Below, piece after piece: positions 32,346 to 41,144 of a stretch of 43,684 nucleotides of DNA. The DNA comes from a bacterium (GTDB taxonomy: Bacteria > Patescibacteriota > Microgenomatia > UBA12405), in NCBI GenBank assembly GCA_029561175.1, contig JAKQJL010000014.1:1-43684 (forward strand), written 5' to 3'. The notes under the pieces were generated by a model. It did no database searches. It saw only the letters and a program-made list of their open reading frames with translations, and was not told where the DNA came from. Made by a program: the position numbers and the translations under genes. Position 1 is the stretch's first letter, and each line of letters starts with the position of its first letter.

Positions 32346-33869
32346 TTATATCAGATTTGAAATTATTGATGCCAGGTCAAACCAAATTGGGGCAGCGGTA
32401 CTAGAACCCCAAGGAGAAGATTTGGGGTTGTCAACAGTGACGACCATGGTTGCTTTTGGCTGATTACAGGGAAAAAATCCAATATATGAAGCCATAGTTT
32501 GATTGTTGGTGTAATTACCACCAAGGGCAACCTGTGCAGTACCTGATTTTCCACAAGCTTCAAAATTTTTTGATTTAAATTGAGCCACTGCTCCCTCTTC
32601 AACTCCGTATTTTAAAATTTCTTTTAAAGACTCAGTGGTTTTAGAAGAAAAAATCGGAAGATTGTTGGTTTTAATTTGAGTTGATAAATGTGGAGTGACT
32701 AAATAACCATTATTAGCTAAAGTGTTGAAGGTTCGGATTAATTGAATTTGAGTTAAAGCGAATCCTTGACCAAAAGAGGCTGTAGCTAAATCAATTGGAG
32801 ACCAATATTTTTTTTCAATTGGTCTTGATTCACCGGGAAGATCAATGCCGCTTTTTTGGTTGATTTCTAATTTGTCAAAATATTGCAAAAAATTATCTTT
32901 TCCAATAAGTTTGATAATTTCACTCATTGAAATATTATCAGAGTATTTAATAGTATCTTTTAAATTGGCGTGAGGGTGAAAAGTATTATCCCAGTTAGAG
33001 ATTTGGTTGTCTCCTATTTGATAAGGTTGTGAACATTGGGTGCACTGATAATTTAGATCAATAGCTTTTGATTCTAAGCCTATGGCAATGGTAATTGGTT
33101 TGAAAACTGATCCTGGTTCAAAAAGATAACTATGCTCTCGGTTGGTGGCGGTAATTCCTGAAGGTGTGGCTTCAAAGCTAGCCATAGCAATAATTTCTCC
33201 GTTTGAAGGATTTAAAATGATAGCCGAAACGGCATCGGCTTGATATTTAGTTAAACCAGTTTTTAAAGATTTTTCTAAGATAGATTGAATGGTTTTGTTT
33301 AAAGTAACTTTAAGATCTTGTCCTGAATTTGCTTTTGACTGAAGGTTGGTGATTAAGCTGCGATTTAGAGCATCTTTCTTTTCCCAAGTATATTTGGTTT
33401 TACCAGCAAGGAAATTTTGATAATAGTTTTCTAAACCATTAATAATTGGAATGGCTAATTGGTTTGGGTAGAATCTGGTGAACTTTGTTTCCCAAATGAA
33501 CCCTTTTTCTTGATTGTTAAGATAGAAATTATAGTCAAAATGATCTTTGAGAGTAATCCATTTCTGTTTGGGGTTATTAATAAAAGAATCGAGGTTGGGA
33601 AATTTAGTTTTTAAAGATTCAAGGTCTTTAATCTCTGGTTTATATAGTGAAAGTTGATAGTATAATTCATTTCCAGCCAGTAAACTGTTATCTTGAAAAT
33701 AAATATTACCTTTTTGTCCGGTTTTAATTGAAGGCTTAATTAATTGATTTGTGGCTTGAAGATTAATAGCGTCGAACTTGATAATTTGCCAATAGAACAT
33801 TCTAAAGATAATGGCAAAAAAACAAACGACGATAGTTACTTTAACTGATTTAATTCTTAAGGGTGGCAT
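32346..33869 (-). CDS. ftsI: Class B penicillin-binding protein (FtsI type)
   Basis: A 507-aa bitopic transpeptidase that crosslinks septal peptidoglycan. One N-terminal transmembrane helix (about 8-26), a reduced pedestal domain and the transpeptidase domain are visible. The three motifs are EPGSVFKP (S254), SDNIS and KSGTAQ. No PASTA repeats follow. It overlaps the FtsL-like gene by 20 bases and pairs functionally with FtsW. The FtsI role is inferred from dcw position. Confidence 0.93.
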   Translation of the reverse strand: MPPLRIKSVKVTIVVCFFAIIFRMFYWQIIKFDAINLQATNQLIKPSIKTGQKGNIYFQDNSLLAGNELYYQLSLYKPEIKDLESLKTKFPNLDSFINNPKQKWITLKDHFDYNFYLNNQEKGFIWETKFTRFYPNQLAIPIINGLENYYQNFLAGKTKYTWEKKDALNRSLITNLQSKANSGQDLKVTLNKTIQSILEKSLKTGLTKYQADAVSAIILNPSNGEIIAMASFEATPSGITATNREHSYLFEPGSVFKPITIAIGLESKAIDLNYQCTQCSQPYQIGDNQISNWDNTFHPHANLKDTIKYSDNISMSEIIKLIGKDNFLQYFDKLEINQKSGIDLPGESRPIEKKYWSPIDLATASFGQGFALTQIQLIRTFNTLANNGYLVTPHLSTQIKTNNLPIFSSKTTESLKEILKYGVEEGAVAQFKSKNFEACGKSGTAQVALGGNYTNNQTMASYIGFFPCNQPKATMVVTVDNPKSSPWGSSTAAPIWFDLASIISNLI

Positions 33870-34077
33870 TGATTGGTTTTAAATTTGTGTTTTTTGGTTG
33901 ATTCAAAAGTTCCGATTCTTTTAATAAGTTTTGAAGTTCATGGTTTAGTTTAGAGTATTGAGAAGATAAATCCTTGTAATATTGGTCAATAATAGCGATT
34001 TTATTTGAATAATAGATAGAAAAGATTAACTGAAAAACGATGGTAAAAAAACAAATAAAATAATAGAGACGAATCAT
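33850..34077 (-). CDS. ftsL: FtsL-like small division protein
   Basis: A 75-aa bitopic protein with a transmembrane helix (about 4-24) followed by a heptad-like segment (YYKDLSSQYSKLNHELQNLL), the FtsL/FtsB layout. It sits between rsmH and the PBP gene, the standard ftsL position, with a 4-base overlap with rsmH and a 20-base overlap with the PBP gene. Sequence similarity is weak, so the name rests on topology and context. Confidence 0.72.
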   Translation of the reverse strand: MIRLYYFICFFTIVFQLIFSIYYSNKIAIIDQYYKDLSSQYSKLNHELQNLLKESELLNQPKNTNLKPINATLKN

Positions 34078-34943
34078 GATTCTATTATTTCATATCCACG
34101 TAGAATTGCCGAGCGCGAAGGAGGATTGATTTTTATCTCAGAAAATGAAGGTTTAATTGGTTTAATAAGAAGATTCTTTACTTTGGATTGGTTAATAAAG
34201 TTTTTTACAATTCGATCTTCCCCAGAATGAAAAGTAATAATGGCAATTTTTGTTAAAGGCTGAAGCTTGAGAGTTGATATTAGAGCTTGTTTTAAGTTTT
34301 GGTATTCTTGATTAACTTCAATTCTTAAGGCCATAAAAACTTTGGTGGCTGGGTGAATTTCTGAACGACGATGATTGTTTTGGTAAGTATTTTTAATAAT
34401 TTCAGCTAACCTAGAGGCTGAAGTAATTGGTTTTTGTTGTCGCTGATGAATAATATCTTTGGCTATTTGAACTGATAATAATTCTTGAGAATAATAAGAG
34501 AATAGTTCTACTAATTGTGATTGATCATAAGTATTAACTATTTCTTGGGCAGTTAAAGATGTGTTTGGATTTAATCTCATATCTAAAAGATCATCTTTGA
34601 AAGAAAAACCAAGATTATAATTAAGAATTTGATTAGTACTTAAGCCTAAGTCAAAAAGAATGCCGTTGATGGGTTGATTAATTTGGGAAGATATATTTTC
34701 AAGTTGATTGAAATTAGATAATAAAGGATGAAATTTAGTGGAAAGATTTGACTCTGAGATTCTTTGAGTAGCTGTTTCTAAGTTTTGTTGATTGGTGTCA
34801 ATCCCCCAAACAATAGATCCGTGTTTAAGCAATTCAAGAGTGTGACCACCATTACCAAGAGTGGCGTCGATAAAAACTTGATCTTTTTGAGGTTGAAAAA
34901 AATCAATTACTTCCGAAAGTAAGACTGGATAATGATAATTCAT
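34074..34943 (-). CDS. rsmH: 16S rRNA (cytosine-1402-N4)-methyltransferase
   Basis: RsmH (MraW) of 289 aa. It opens YHYPVLLSEVIDFF, has the SAM-binding FIDATLGNGGHTLELLK, then NGILFDLGLSTNQI with GFSFKDDLLDMRLN. The late block TFHSGEDRIVKNFI is also typical. It methylates C1402 in the 30S P site and heads dcw clusters in most bacteria. Its start overlaps the lipoprotein stop by one base (TAATG). Confidence 0.96.
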   Translation of the reverse strand: MNYHYPVLLSEVIDFFQPQKDQVFIDATLGNGGHTLELLKHGSIVWGIDTNQQNLETATQRISESNLSTKFHPLLSNFNQLENISSQINQPINGILFDLGLSTNQILNYNLGFSFKDDLLDMRLNPNTSLTAQEIVNTYDQSQLVELFSYYSQELLSVQIAKDIIHQRQQKPITSASRLAEIIKNTYQNNHRRSEIHPATKVFMALRIEVNQEYQNLKQALISTLKLQPLTKIAIITFHSGEDRIVKNFINQSKVKNLLIKPIKPSFSEIKINPPSRSAILRGYEIIES

Positions 34944-35623
34944 TATTCAAATTGATAATCTCCAAGGAATGATTCAGTACTTTTAGTGACTGATTTTGGG
35001 GAAATATCGGTCCATTTAGAATTTTGGTTACTGCTACTAAAAATAGAATATGACTGAGGATTTTTGATAAGTAGATAAGAGTCATTTCCGGAAGTATTGG
35101 CTTTGATAATTAAATTATCAAGATTATAGCTAATTCCTGATTGTTTAATTTTAGAGCCAGTTTGAAGAACAAATGGATATTCAACTGTGGCGACTTGAGA
35201 AGATTTGTTGGCGATGGTAAGAGTGATAACTCCACCAACGACTCCACTGTCATATTTATATTTACAACCATTTGTACAACTTTGAGTTCCTAGGAGTAAA
35301 TCTTTCTTAACGCTCGAATTTAATTCTGATTGTTCAATTGTTCCGGCTAGACCTTTTTCAATTTCATTACCATTGTCAATTGCTGAATAGATTAATTCAT
35401 AATCGATTTTAGAAAAATTTTTAGAAAGATTCTTAAATTCTAAGTATAACCAGTGACCGTCTAGACTTGGAGTAAGTTTGACATAAGGAATGTCTTGATT
35501 TTCAAGTGTGAAAGCTCGAGGAGTTGGGGTTGGGGAAGGTGCTGGAGCAGTTTTTTTGCCACAAGAAGATAAGAAAAAAGAAAAAATAAACAAGAGACAG
35601 AGAGTTTTAATTGTTGTTTTCAT
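34943..35623 (-). CDS. Predicted lipoprotein of unknown function
   Basis: A 226-aa protein with a type II signal peptide: basic start, hydrophobic core, then lipobox LSSC with the lipidated Cys at about residue 21. A PAPSPTPTP linker and a beta-rich domain follow. Two cysteines near 120 (SCTNGCKY) could form a disulfide. I do not recognise the domain. It lies one base after glyS and directly before rsmH, so it is expressed with the dcw genes and may have an envelope role. Confidence 0.8.
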   Translation of the reverse strand: MKTTIKTLCLLFIFSFFLSSCGKKTAPAPSPTPTPRAFTLENQDIPYVKLTPSLDGHWLYLEFKNLSKNFSKIDYELIYSAIDNGNEIEKGLAGTIEQSELNSSVKKDLLLGTQSCTNGCKYKYDSGVVGGVITLTIANKSSQVATVEYPFVLQTGSKIKQSGISYNLDNLIIKANTSGNDSYLLIKNPQSYSIFSSSNQNSKWTDISPKSVTKSTESFLGDYQFE

Positions 35624-35624
35624 A

Positions 35625-36941
35625 TTAAGAGTTTAATTTGGATGATAACCAATTGTCAATTTCTTCAATATTGATTCTAATTTGTTCCATAGTGTCACGA
35701 TCTCGAATTGACACAGTATTGTCTTCGAGAGTTTGATAATCGACAACGGCACACCATGGGGTACCAATTTCGTCTTGGCGACGATATTTTTTACCAATAT
35801 TACTACTATCATCAAAATCAACAGAATATTTTAAAGATAGTTTTTGATAAAGATCTAATGATTTAGAAACAATCTCTGGTTTGTTGGCGGCAATTGGAAA
35901 TATAGCCATTTTATAGGCAGATACTTGTGGATTGATTTTTAAAACGGTGCGAATGTTACCATTCTCCAATTTTTCTTCGGTATAAGAATCGAGAAGTAAA
36001 AAGAAAAAGCTGCGATCAACACCACCAGACGTTTCAGTAATCCAGGGAGTATATTTTTCATTGGTAACAGGATCACGATAATCTAAATCTTGACCACTAA
36101 ATTTGGAATGTTGGGTTAAATCATAATCGGATCGCCAATGAATACCTTCCATTTCGGCCCAACCCCAAGGGGTTTGATATTCGATATCGAAAGCTTTTTT
36201 GGCATAAAAAACTAATTCGTTGGCTTCGTGCTGACGGAAACGTAAATTTTCCTTATTATTAAATAATTTTTGATACCAGACCATTCGTTGCTCTTTCCAA
36301 TATTCGTACCATTTTTCCATTTCATTGGGATGAACAAAGTATTGAATATCCCATTGTTCGAATTCGCGAGTGCGATAAAGAAAATTTTTTGGGGTAATTT
36401 CATTTCTAAATGCTTTTCCAATTTGAGCGATACCAAAAGGGATTTTGACACGACAGTTATCAACAATATTTTTAAAATCGAGATAAATAGTTTGGCAGGC
36501 CTCCCCTCTTAAATAAGCTGGAAGTTTTTCGCCTTCAATAACGCCAATTTCGGTGTGAAACAAAATGTTAAATTTTTTGGGAGCAGTAAATTCACCATCG
36601 CATTCGGGGCATTTTTTGGCATTGTCAATTAAATCGGGACGAAATCGTTTGTGACATTTCTTGCATTCAACTAATTCATCACCAAAATTTTTAACATGAC
36701 CGGAGGCTTCCCAAACACGAGGATGAGTAATAATTGAGCCGTCGATAAAGACGACATCTTGTCTTCGGGTAACATTATCACGAATCCACAAATCTTTCCA
36801 ATTCTTTTTCATTAATGAACCAATTGGGCCATAATCAAAAAAACCTTGGATACCGCCATAAATTTCTGAGTTTTGAAAAATAATCCCTCGTCTCTTTGAT
36901 AATGAGACTATTTTGGAAACGATATTGTCTTCAGTAGTCAT
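35625..36941 (-). CDS. glyS: Glycyl-tRNA synthetase (dimeric type)
   Basis: A 438-aa class II synthetase of the alpha2 type. It starts KIVSLSKRRGIIFQNSEIYG and GGIQGFFDYGPIGS. It has a zinc pair set (CKKCHKRF and CPECDGEF), motif 2 FRNEITPKNFLYRTREFEQ and motif 3 GGVDRSFFFLLLDSY. The C-terminal anticodon domain (about 335-438) ends RINIEEIDNW. It charges tRNA-Gly, one isoacceptor of which lies at 7401. It heads the dcw operon and has its own -10 box. Confidence 0.96.
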   Translation of the reverse strand: MTTEDNIVSKIVSLSKRRGIIFQNSEIYGGIQGFFDYGPIGSLMKKNWKDLWIRDNVTRRQDVVFIDGSIITHPRVWEASGHVKNFGDELVECKKCHKRFRPDLIDNAKKCPECDGEFTAPKKFNILFHTEIGVIEGEKLPAYLRGEACQTIYLDFKNIVDNCRVKIPFGIAQIGKAFRNEITPKNFLYRTREFEQWDIQYFVHPNEMEKWYEYWKEQRMVWYQKLFNNKENLRFRQHEANELVFYAKKAFDIEYQTPWGWAEMEGIHWRSDYDLTQHSKFSGQDLDYRDPVTNEKYTPWITETSGGVDRSFFFLLLDSYTEEKLENGNIRTVLKINPQVSAYKMAIFPIAANKPEIVSKSLDLYQKLSLKYSVDFDDSSNIGKKYRRQDEIGTPWCAVVDYQTLEDNTVSIRDRDTMEQIRINIEEIDNWLSSKLNS

Positions 36942-36946
36942 AACGG

Positions 36947-36952
36947 ATTATA
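36947..36952 (-). promoter_or_regulatory. -10 box of the glyS-dcw operon
   Basis: A perfect TATAAT on the minus strand ends five bases before the glyS ATG, so the mRNA should be leaderless. The 18-base gap after recO leaves no room for a leader. No good -35 is visible. Confidence 0.6.
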
Positions 36953-36959
36953 CCGTAAA

Positions 36960-37526
36960 CTAGTTAAATAACTCAGAACTAGATAATTTTTTTTCAAGTA
37001 TAGATTCAAAATATTTTTTTAATAAAGATTGGGTTTCTGAATAATTTTTTTGAGAAAAACTTAAATATATTTCAGGTGGAACACCGAAACCTAGTATTTC
37101 TAAAATATCCATTTCGTGTTTTATAAAAGAATAAAAATTGTTGGATTCAATTGAGGTAATCATACTTAAAAACTGCTGATAGATACCGTCTATTTGTTGG
37201 TTGTCTGCAACTAAGTAATCGGCAATTTCTAAAACTAAAAAAAGTAAGTTAAGTTGAACAAGTTTTTTATTATTTTTCAAAAGATGATCAATAATTCTTG
37301 TTTCAGATATCCAATAAAAATTATTTTTATGATACAACTGAACAAAAATAGTGTTACCTAATTGAAGTGAAGAACCCCTGGAGCTTCTAATACTTTTAGC
37401 GGATTTGGCAATAGCAACGATTTTACCAAAGTTTTCGGTCAATAAGGTGACAATTAGATCCGATTCACGATAGACTCGTCGTTTAATAACTATAGCTTTG
37501 GTGTTGAAATATTGATTATTTACCAA
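36960..37526 (-). CDS. recO: DNA repair protein RecO
   Basis: RecO helps RecA load on SSB-coated DNA. The 188-aa protein has the N-terminal OB fold with YFNTKAIVIKRRVYRESDLIV, LLTENFGKIVAIAKSAKSIR and LQLGNTIFVQLYHK. A helical C-terminal part follows. It is shorter than typical RecO (about 240 aa) and lacks the CxxC zinc motif seen in many. The gene overlaps the DUF4012 gene by seven bases. Confidence 0.88.
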   Translation of the reverse strand: MVNNQYFNTKAIVIKRRVYRESDLIVTLLTENFGKIVAIAKSAKSIRSSRGSSLQLGNTIFVQLYHKNNFYWISETRIIDHLLKNNKKLVQLNLLFLVLEIADYLVADNQQIDGIYQQFLSMITSIESNNFYSFIKHEMDILEILGFGVPPEIYLSFSQKNYSETQSLLKKYFESILEKKLSSSELFN

Positions 37527-39415
37527 TTGATTTTGATCACTTTATCACCAGTCCAAGAAAAGGAATCGTATTTTTGTCCATTGACATAGATTTCATAGTC
37601 AATAGCTTTGGTTCCTGGTTGTTTTTGAAGATAAAGTTGATAGTTTTTTGAAGGTTTAATTGAAGACTGATATTGAACAGTTACCTTGGTGGAATTTTTG
37701 GCATATAAAGGATATTTATCGCCATAGAACCCTTCAAAAACTTGTTTGCCTAGTTCTTCGTACTTAAGAGGATCGACTTCAGTACCAGTCATTTTGATTA
37801 AATTCGACCCAGTTGGAAGATAAAATCTAAACCAATTGCGGTATTTTGGAGCGTTTAAACATAAATCACCTTTCTCAAGATTACAATTACTAGCTCGGCT
37901 CGGATTGGTGTAGGTAATTGAGACTTTATGTTCAATAGAACCATCTTTACTAATTATTTCATGTTTAATTTTTTGTCTAATAAAGAGATTGGTTTTAGCA
38001 CTACTCATATTAGCGTCATTAAGATGGAAATAGTCAGTATTAGAATCGGTAGTAACGATTTTACCGTTAATATTGGCTAGATCAGCTGCTTGTTGCATGG
38101 TTTCATCAGAAAAATAGAAAAGAATGTGTTTTTCAAAAATATCTTTAAAAGCAGCTTGTGCTAAAGGACCGATTTTGCTTTTTTCAGCACCCATAGCATT
38201 AGCCAAAATAGATCTCATGAGGGGGCCCAAAAATCCTTTTCGATTAGTTTCAATATAATTTCTAGGTCGACCAGCAATCCATTCTAGTTGATAGATAATT
38301 TGAGGACAACCGTCACAACGTTTATCTGGGGTGGCTTCAAAACTGCCGTAGGGATCACCAACGCCAATTTTTCCTAAAACTGAAACTAAATCAACTAAAA
38401 CTTGAGTATCAATAGCAATGACAGCGTCAACTTGATTTTTTTTGCCATAGGCTTTGTAATAGTTATCGAGAAAAAGTTTGACACTAGTGGGGAAATCTGG
38501 AGATAAATTCATGTCTCGAACATTCCAATAAGGAACATTGATGTGATAGGACTTAATTGGTCGAGGAGCTGGAATAGTGCTGTTGATTTTACTGTCGAGT
38601 GCATAGATATCATCTGAAAAAATGGGGTTTACTTTTCCTTTATCAACTTGGATAACACTAAAAGCTGTCCAGAAACCTCCAGTAGGTCGTAATTCAGCGT
38701 CGTTTTGAAATAAAAGAAGATAATTTCTAGGTTTATCTTTTCCTAATAACCATGAAGTTTTAGTTAGGATGGGTTTACCATCTTTAAGAAGTTTATAAGA
38801 ATCTGAAACTAAAGCTTGAGCTTTGATGATATTAGATTTTACTTGATAGTTTTTTATAGTTTCAGGATAACGATCGGCATCAATTTGAGATAGTTGAGTG
38901 TTAATTTCGGCTAAGTTTTTTTCAATAGTATCAAGGTGAGGCAGTACACCTTCAATAGATTGGGTTAGAAAAGTGATTCTGTCTTGAGTGGTTTGAGTTG
39001 AATCAGTTTTACCACCTTTAAGACCTAGGAAATCTTGATATGGTTCAACGGCTTGAATAAGAATTTTACTGGTATCTATTCCTAGAAAAGCAATTTTAAA
39101 GAGTTTATCTCCATCAGCATAATAATCTTTGGCATAAGGAAGATTTTTGGCAAAAGAAAAATAGCGGAATTGTTTATCTAATAATTTTAATTTAGATGAA
39201 AAGGAATCAATCTGAATATTTAATTCTTTAAGATCTTTATTTGAAATAGCCGTTTTGATTTTATCTGATTCAGAAATTAGTATTTTTGATTGTTGATAGA
39301 GTTTTTTGCCAGGGACATAGATAAAAAAGAAAAGAAGAGTGGTGGAAATGGCGCCAAAAATGATCAAAACAGAGAAAAAGCTGATAATAATATTTAAAAT
39401 ACGATTTTTGGTCAT
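37520..39415 (-). CDS. DUF4012 membrane-anchored protein
   Basis: A 631-aa protein with one N-terminal transmembrane helix (about 8-32) and a long coiled, helical region (about 35-210). The DUF4012 domain follows, with YLLLFQNDAELRPTGGFW as its hallmark. Two Cys pairs (RCDGCPQ and NCNLEKGDLCL) may form disulfides. The C-terminus is beta-rich. The family is frequent in CPR and Actinobacteria near glycan genes, but its function is unknown. It lies 30 bases after the sugar-transferase gene and may act in surface polymer attachment (inference). Confidence 0.88.
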   Translation of the reverse strand: MTKNRILNIIISFFSVLIIFGAISTTLLFFFIYVPGKKLYQQSKILISESDKIKTAISNKDLKELNIQIDSFSSKLKLLDKQFRYFSFAKNLPYAKDYYADGDKLFKIAFLGIDTSKILIQAVEPYQDFLGLKGGKTDSTQTTQDRITFLTQSIEGVLPHLDTIEKNLAEINTQLSQIDADRYPETIKNYQVKSNIIKAQALVSDSYKLLKDGKPILTKTSWLLGKDKPRNYLLLFQNDAELRPTGGFWTAFSVIQVDKGKVNPIFSDDIYALDSKINSTIPAPRPIKSYHINVPYWNVRDMNLSPDFPTSVKLFLDNYYKAYGKKNQVDAVIAIDTQVLVDLVSVLGKIGVGDPYGSFEATPDKRCDGCPQIIYQLEWIAGRPRNYIETNRKGFLGPLMRSILANAMGAEKSKIGPLAQAAFKDIFEKHILFYFSDETMQQAADLANINGKIVTTDSNTDYFHLNDANMSSAKTNLFIRQKIKHEIISKDGSIEHKVSITYTNPSRASNCNLEKGDLCLNAPKYRNWFRFYLPTGSNLIKMTGTEVDPLKYEELGKQVFEGFYGDKYPLYAKNSTKVTVQYQSSIKPSKNYQLYLQKQPGTKAIDYEIYVNGQKYDSFSWTGDKVIKINW

Positions 39416-39422
39416 ATTTATT

Positions 39423-39428
39423 AGTGTA
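39423..39428 (-). promoter_or_regulatory. -10 box of DUF4012-recO
   Basis: TACACT on the minus strand ends seven bases before the DUF4012 ATG, again predicting a leaderless mRNA. No strong -35 is seen. Read-through from the glycan operon is also likely. Confidence 0.4.
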
Positions 39429-39445
39429 ACGAATTAAAATAAGAT

Positions 39446-40087
39446 TTACCAGCGAGAAATCATGGCAAATGGGGTTTTGAAAATGATGAGAATATCTTGA
39501 ACAATAGACTGTTGGCTAATGTATTTAGCATCTAGTTCAGCTCTTTGTTGGAAATTTACATCATTTCTACCTGATACTTGCCATAAACCAGTTATTCCTG
39601 GTTTTGCAGTTCGAATGATATCAATGTGTTTTCTGGCTTGAGGATATTTTTGATAATTTTCTTTTAATTCTTCGTCTCGATAAGCTCGAGGGCCAACTAA
39701 ACTCATTTCACCTTTTAAGACATTAATAAATTGTGGCATTTCATCGATTGAAGCTGCTCGAATGTATTTACCAATTTTAGTAATACGGGGATCTTCGTTC
39801 ATAGGTAACTTCCAATCGAGTTTTTTATATTTTTCCCATAACTCAGGATATTTAGTTTTTAAAAATTCATCATTATCACCAATATACATAGATCTAAATT
39901 TATACATTAAAAAAGTTTGATTTCTACCAACTCTTTTTTGTTTAAAAATTACTGGTCCTGGTGAGGTTATTTTTATGAGAACTGCAGTAATTAACATAAT
40001 CGGAGAAAACAAAATTAAAAGGGTGATTGAAGAAACAATATCAACTAATCGTTTAAAAATAAAAAAAAGCTGGTTATTTTTGGTCAT
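39446..40087 (-). CDS. Undecaprenyl-phosphate sugar-1-phosphate transferase
   Basis: A 213-aa bacterial sugar transferase of the short, PglC-like monotopic type. It has one N-terminal re-entrant membrane helix (about 15-40), then SPGPVIFKQKRVGRNQ, MYKFRSM, and PQFINVLKGEMSLVGPR. The C-terminal block is GITGLWQVSGRNDVNFQQR. It starts glycan assembly by loading a sugar phosphate onto the lipid carrier. It lacks the extra N-terminal helices of WcaJ/WbaP. It overlaps the guanylyltransferase gene by 14 bases. Confidence 0.93.
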   Translation of the reverse strand: MTKNNQLFFIFKRLVDIVSSITLLILFSPIMLITAVLIKITSPGPVIFKQKRVGRNQTFLMYKFRSMYIGDNDEFLKTKYPELWEKYKKLDWKLPMNEDPRITKIGKYIRAASIDEMPQFINVLKGEMSLVGPRAYRDEELKENYQKYPQARKHIDIIRTAKPGITGLWQVSGRNDVNFQQRAELDAKYISQQSIVQDILIIFKTPFAMISRW

Positions 40088-41144
40088 TTTTAGTTAAAAA
40101 ATATTTTTCAGTTTTTGGGCTTGAAACAATTTTAGCAACTAAATCCCTAACTGAGAAACTTTGATTTAAATCGCAAACTAATAAAGCATCAGAAGTGTCG
40201 ATAATTGCCAAATCTTTTACTCCTACTAAACCAAGCATTTTATGGTCAGAAAGGCTAACAAGACAATTACTGGAATTCTGATTGATAATTGGTGATTTAG
40301 ATAAGCTGGTGATGGTGTCTTGGCGAATAATGTTTAATAAATTTTTCCATTCTCCAACATCACTCCATTGAAAATTGCCGGGAACTAAATAAAAATTTTT
40401 TGTTTTTTCAGAGAAGGCATAATCAAAAGCAATCGAATCAATGTTTTGATATAAAGAAATGATTTTGTTTTTATTGGATTTTTTAAGTTCAAGATAAAAC
40501 GAATACAGTTTTTTTTGGTGTTGTTGGCAAATAGTTTCAATTGTAGGAACCGAAAAAGTGTATATTCCAAGATTCCACCAGGCATCTTTTTTAATTAGAA
40601 TTTTTGCAGAAGAAATATCTGGTTTTTCAATGAATTGGTCAACTTGAAATTGTTGATTAATTAGAAGATAACCATAAGAAGGATTTGGACTAGAAGCTGG
40701 TTGGCCAATAGTTACCAAAGAATGCTTTTTCTTGGCGACCTGATAAGCTTTTTGTAGACAGTGAGTGAATTTCGAAGTTGGGTAGAGATAATGATCAGAA
40801 GGTAGAGTGGTAATTATTGCTTGAGGATTTTTTTGAGAAATGATTGATGTGATATATAAGGAGGCAACTGCAGTGTTTCTTTTTTCAGGCTCGGTAATGA
40901 TATGACTTGGTAAAATTTGATTACCTAATGTTTTTTTAACTAATGATTGGTATTTTTTATTGGTAACAATATAGATGTTGTTTTTTGAACTAATGGTTTT
41001 TAAACGGTAAAAAGTTTCTTCCAACAAAGTTTTTCGAGAAAAAAGCTTAAGAAATGGTTTTGGGAAAGACGCTCTTGATAATGGCCATAATCTTGGACCG
41101 GTACCTCCACACAAAATAACAAAATAGTGATCTTTTAATTTCAT
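40074..41144 (-). CDS. manC: Mannose-1-phosphate guanylyltransferase
   Basis: A 356-aa nucleotidyltransferase that makes GDP-mannose from GTP and mannose-1-phosphate. The N-terminal signature is FVILCGGTGPRLWPLSR followed by FPKPFLKL. Later blocks are ITEPEKRNTAVASLY, TTLPSDHYLYP, FIEKPD and WWNLGIYTFSV, and FQWSDVGEWKNL. It has no phosphomannose isomerase domain. It overlaps the neighbouring GT4 gene by four bases, which suggests that the glycan built by this operon contains mannose or a GDP-mannose-derived sugar. Confidence 0.93.
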   Translation of the reverse strand: MKLKDHYFVILCGGTGPRLWPLSRASFPKPFLKLFSRKTLLEETFYRLKTISSKNNIYIVTNKKYQSLVKKTLGNQILPSHIITEPEKRNTAVASLYITSIISQKNPQAIITTLPSDHYLYPTSKFTHCLQKAYQVAKKKHSLVTIGQPASSPNPSYGYLLINQQFQVDQFIEKPDISSAKILIKKDAWWNLGIYTFSVPTIETICQQHQKKLYSFYLELKKSNKNKIISLYQNIDSIAFDYAFSEKTKNFYLVPGNFQWSDVGEWKNLLNIIRQDTITSLSKSPIINQNSSNCLVSLSDHKMLGLVGVKDLAIIDTSDALLVCDLNQSFSVRDLVAKIVSSPKTEKYFLTKNDQK

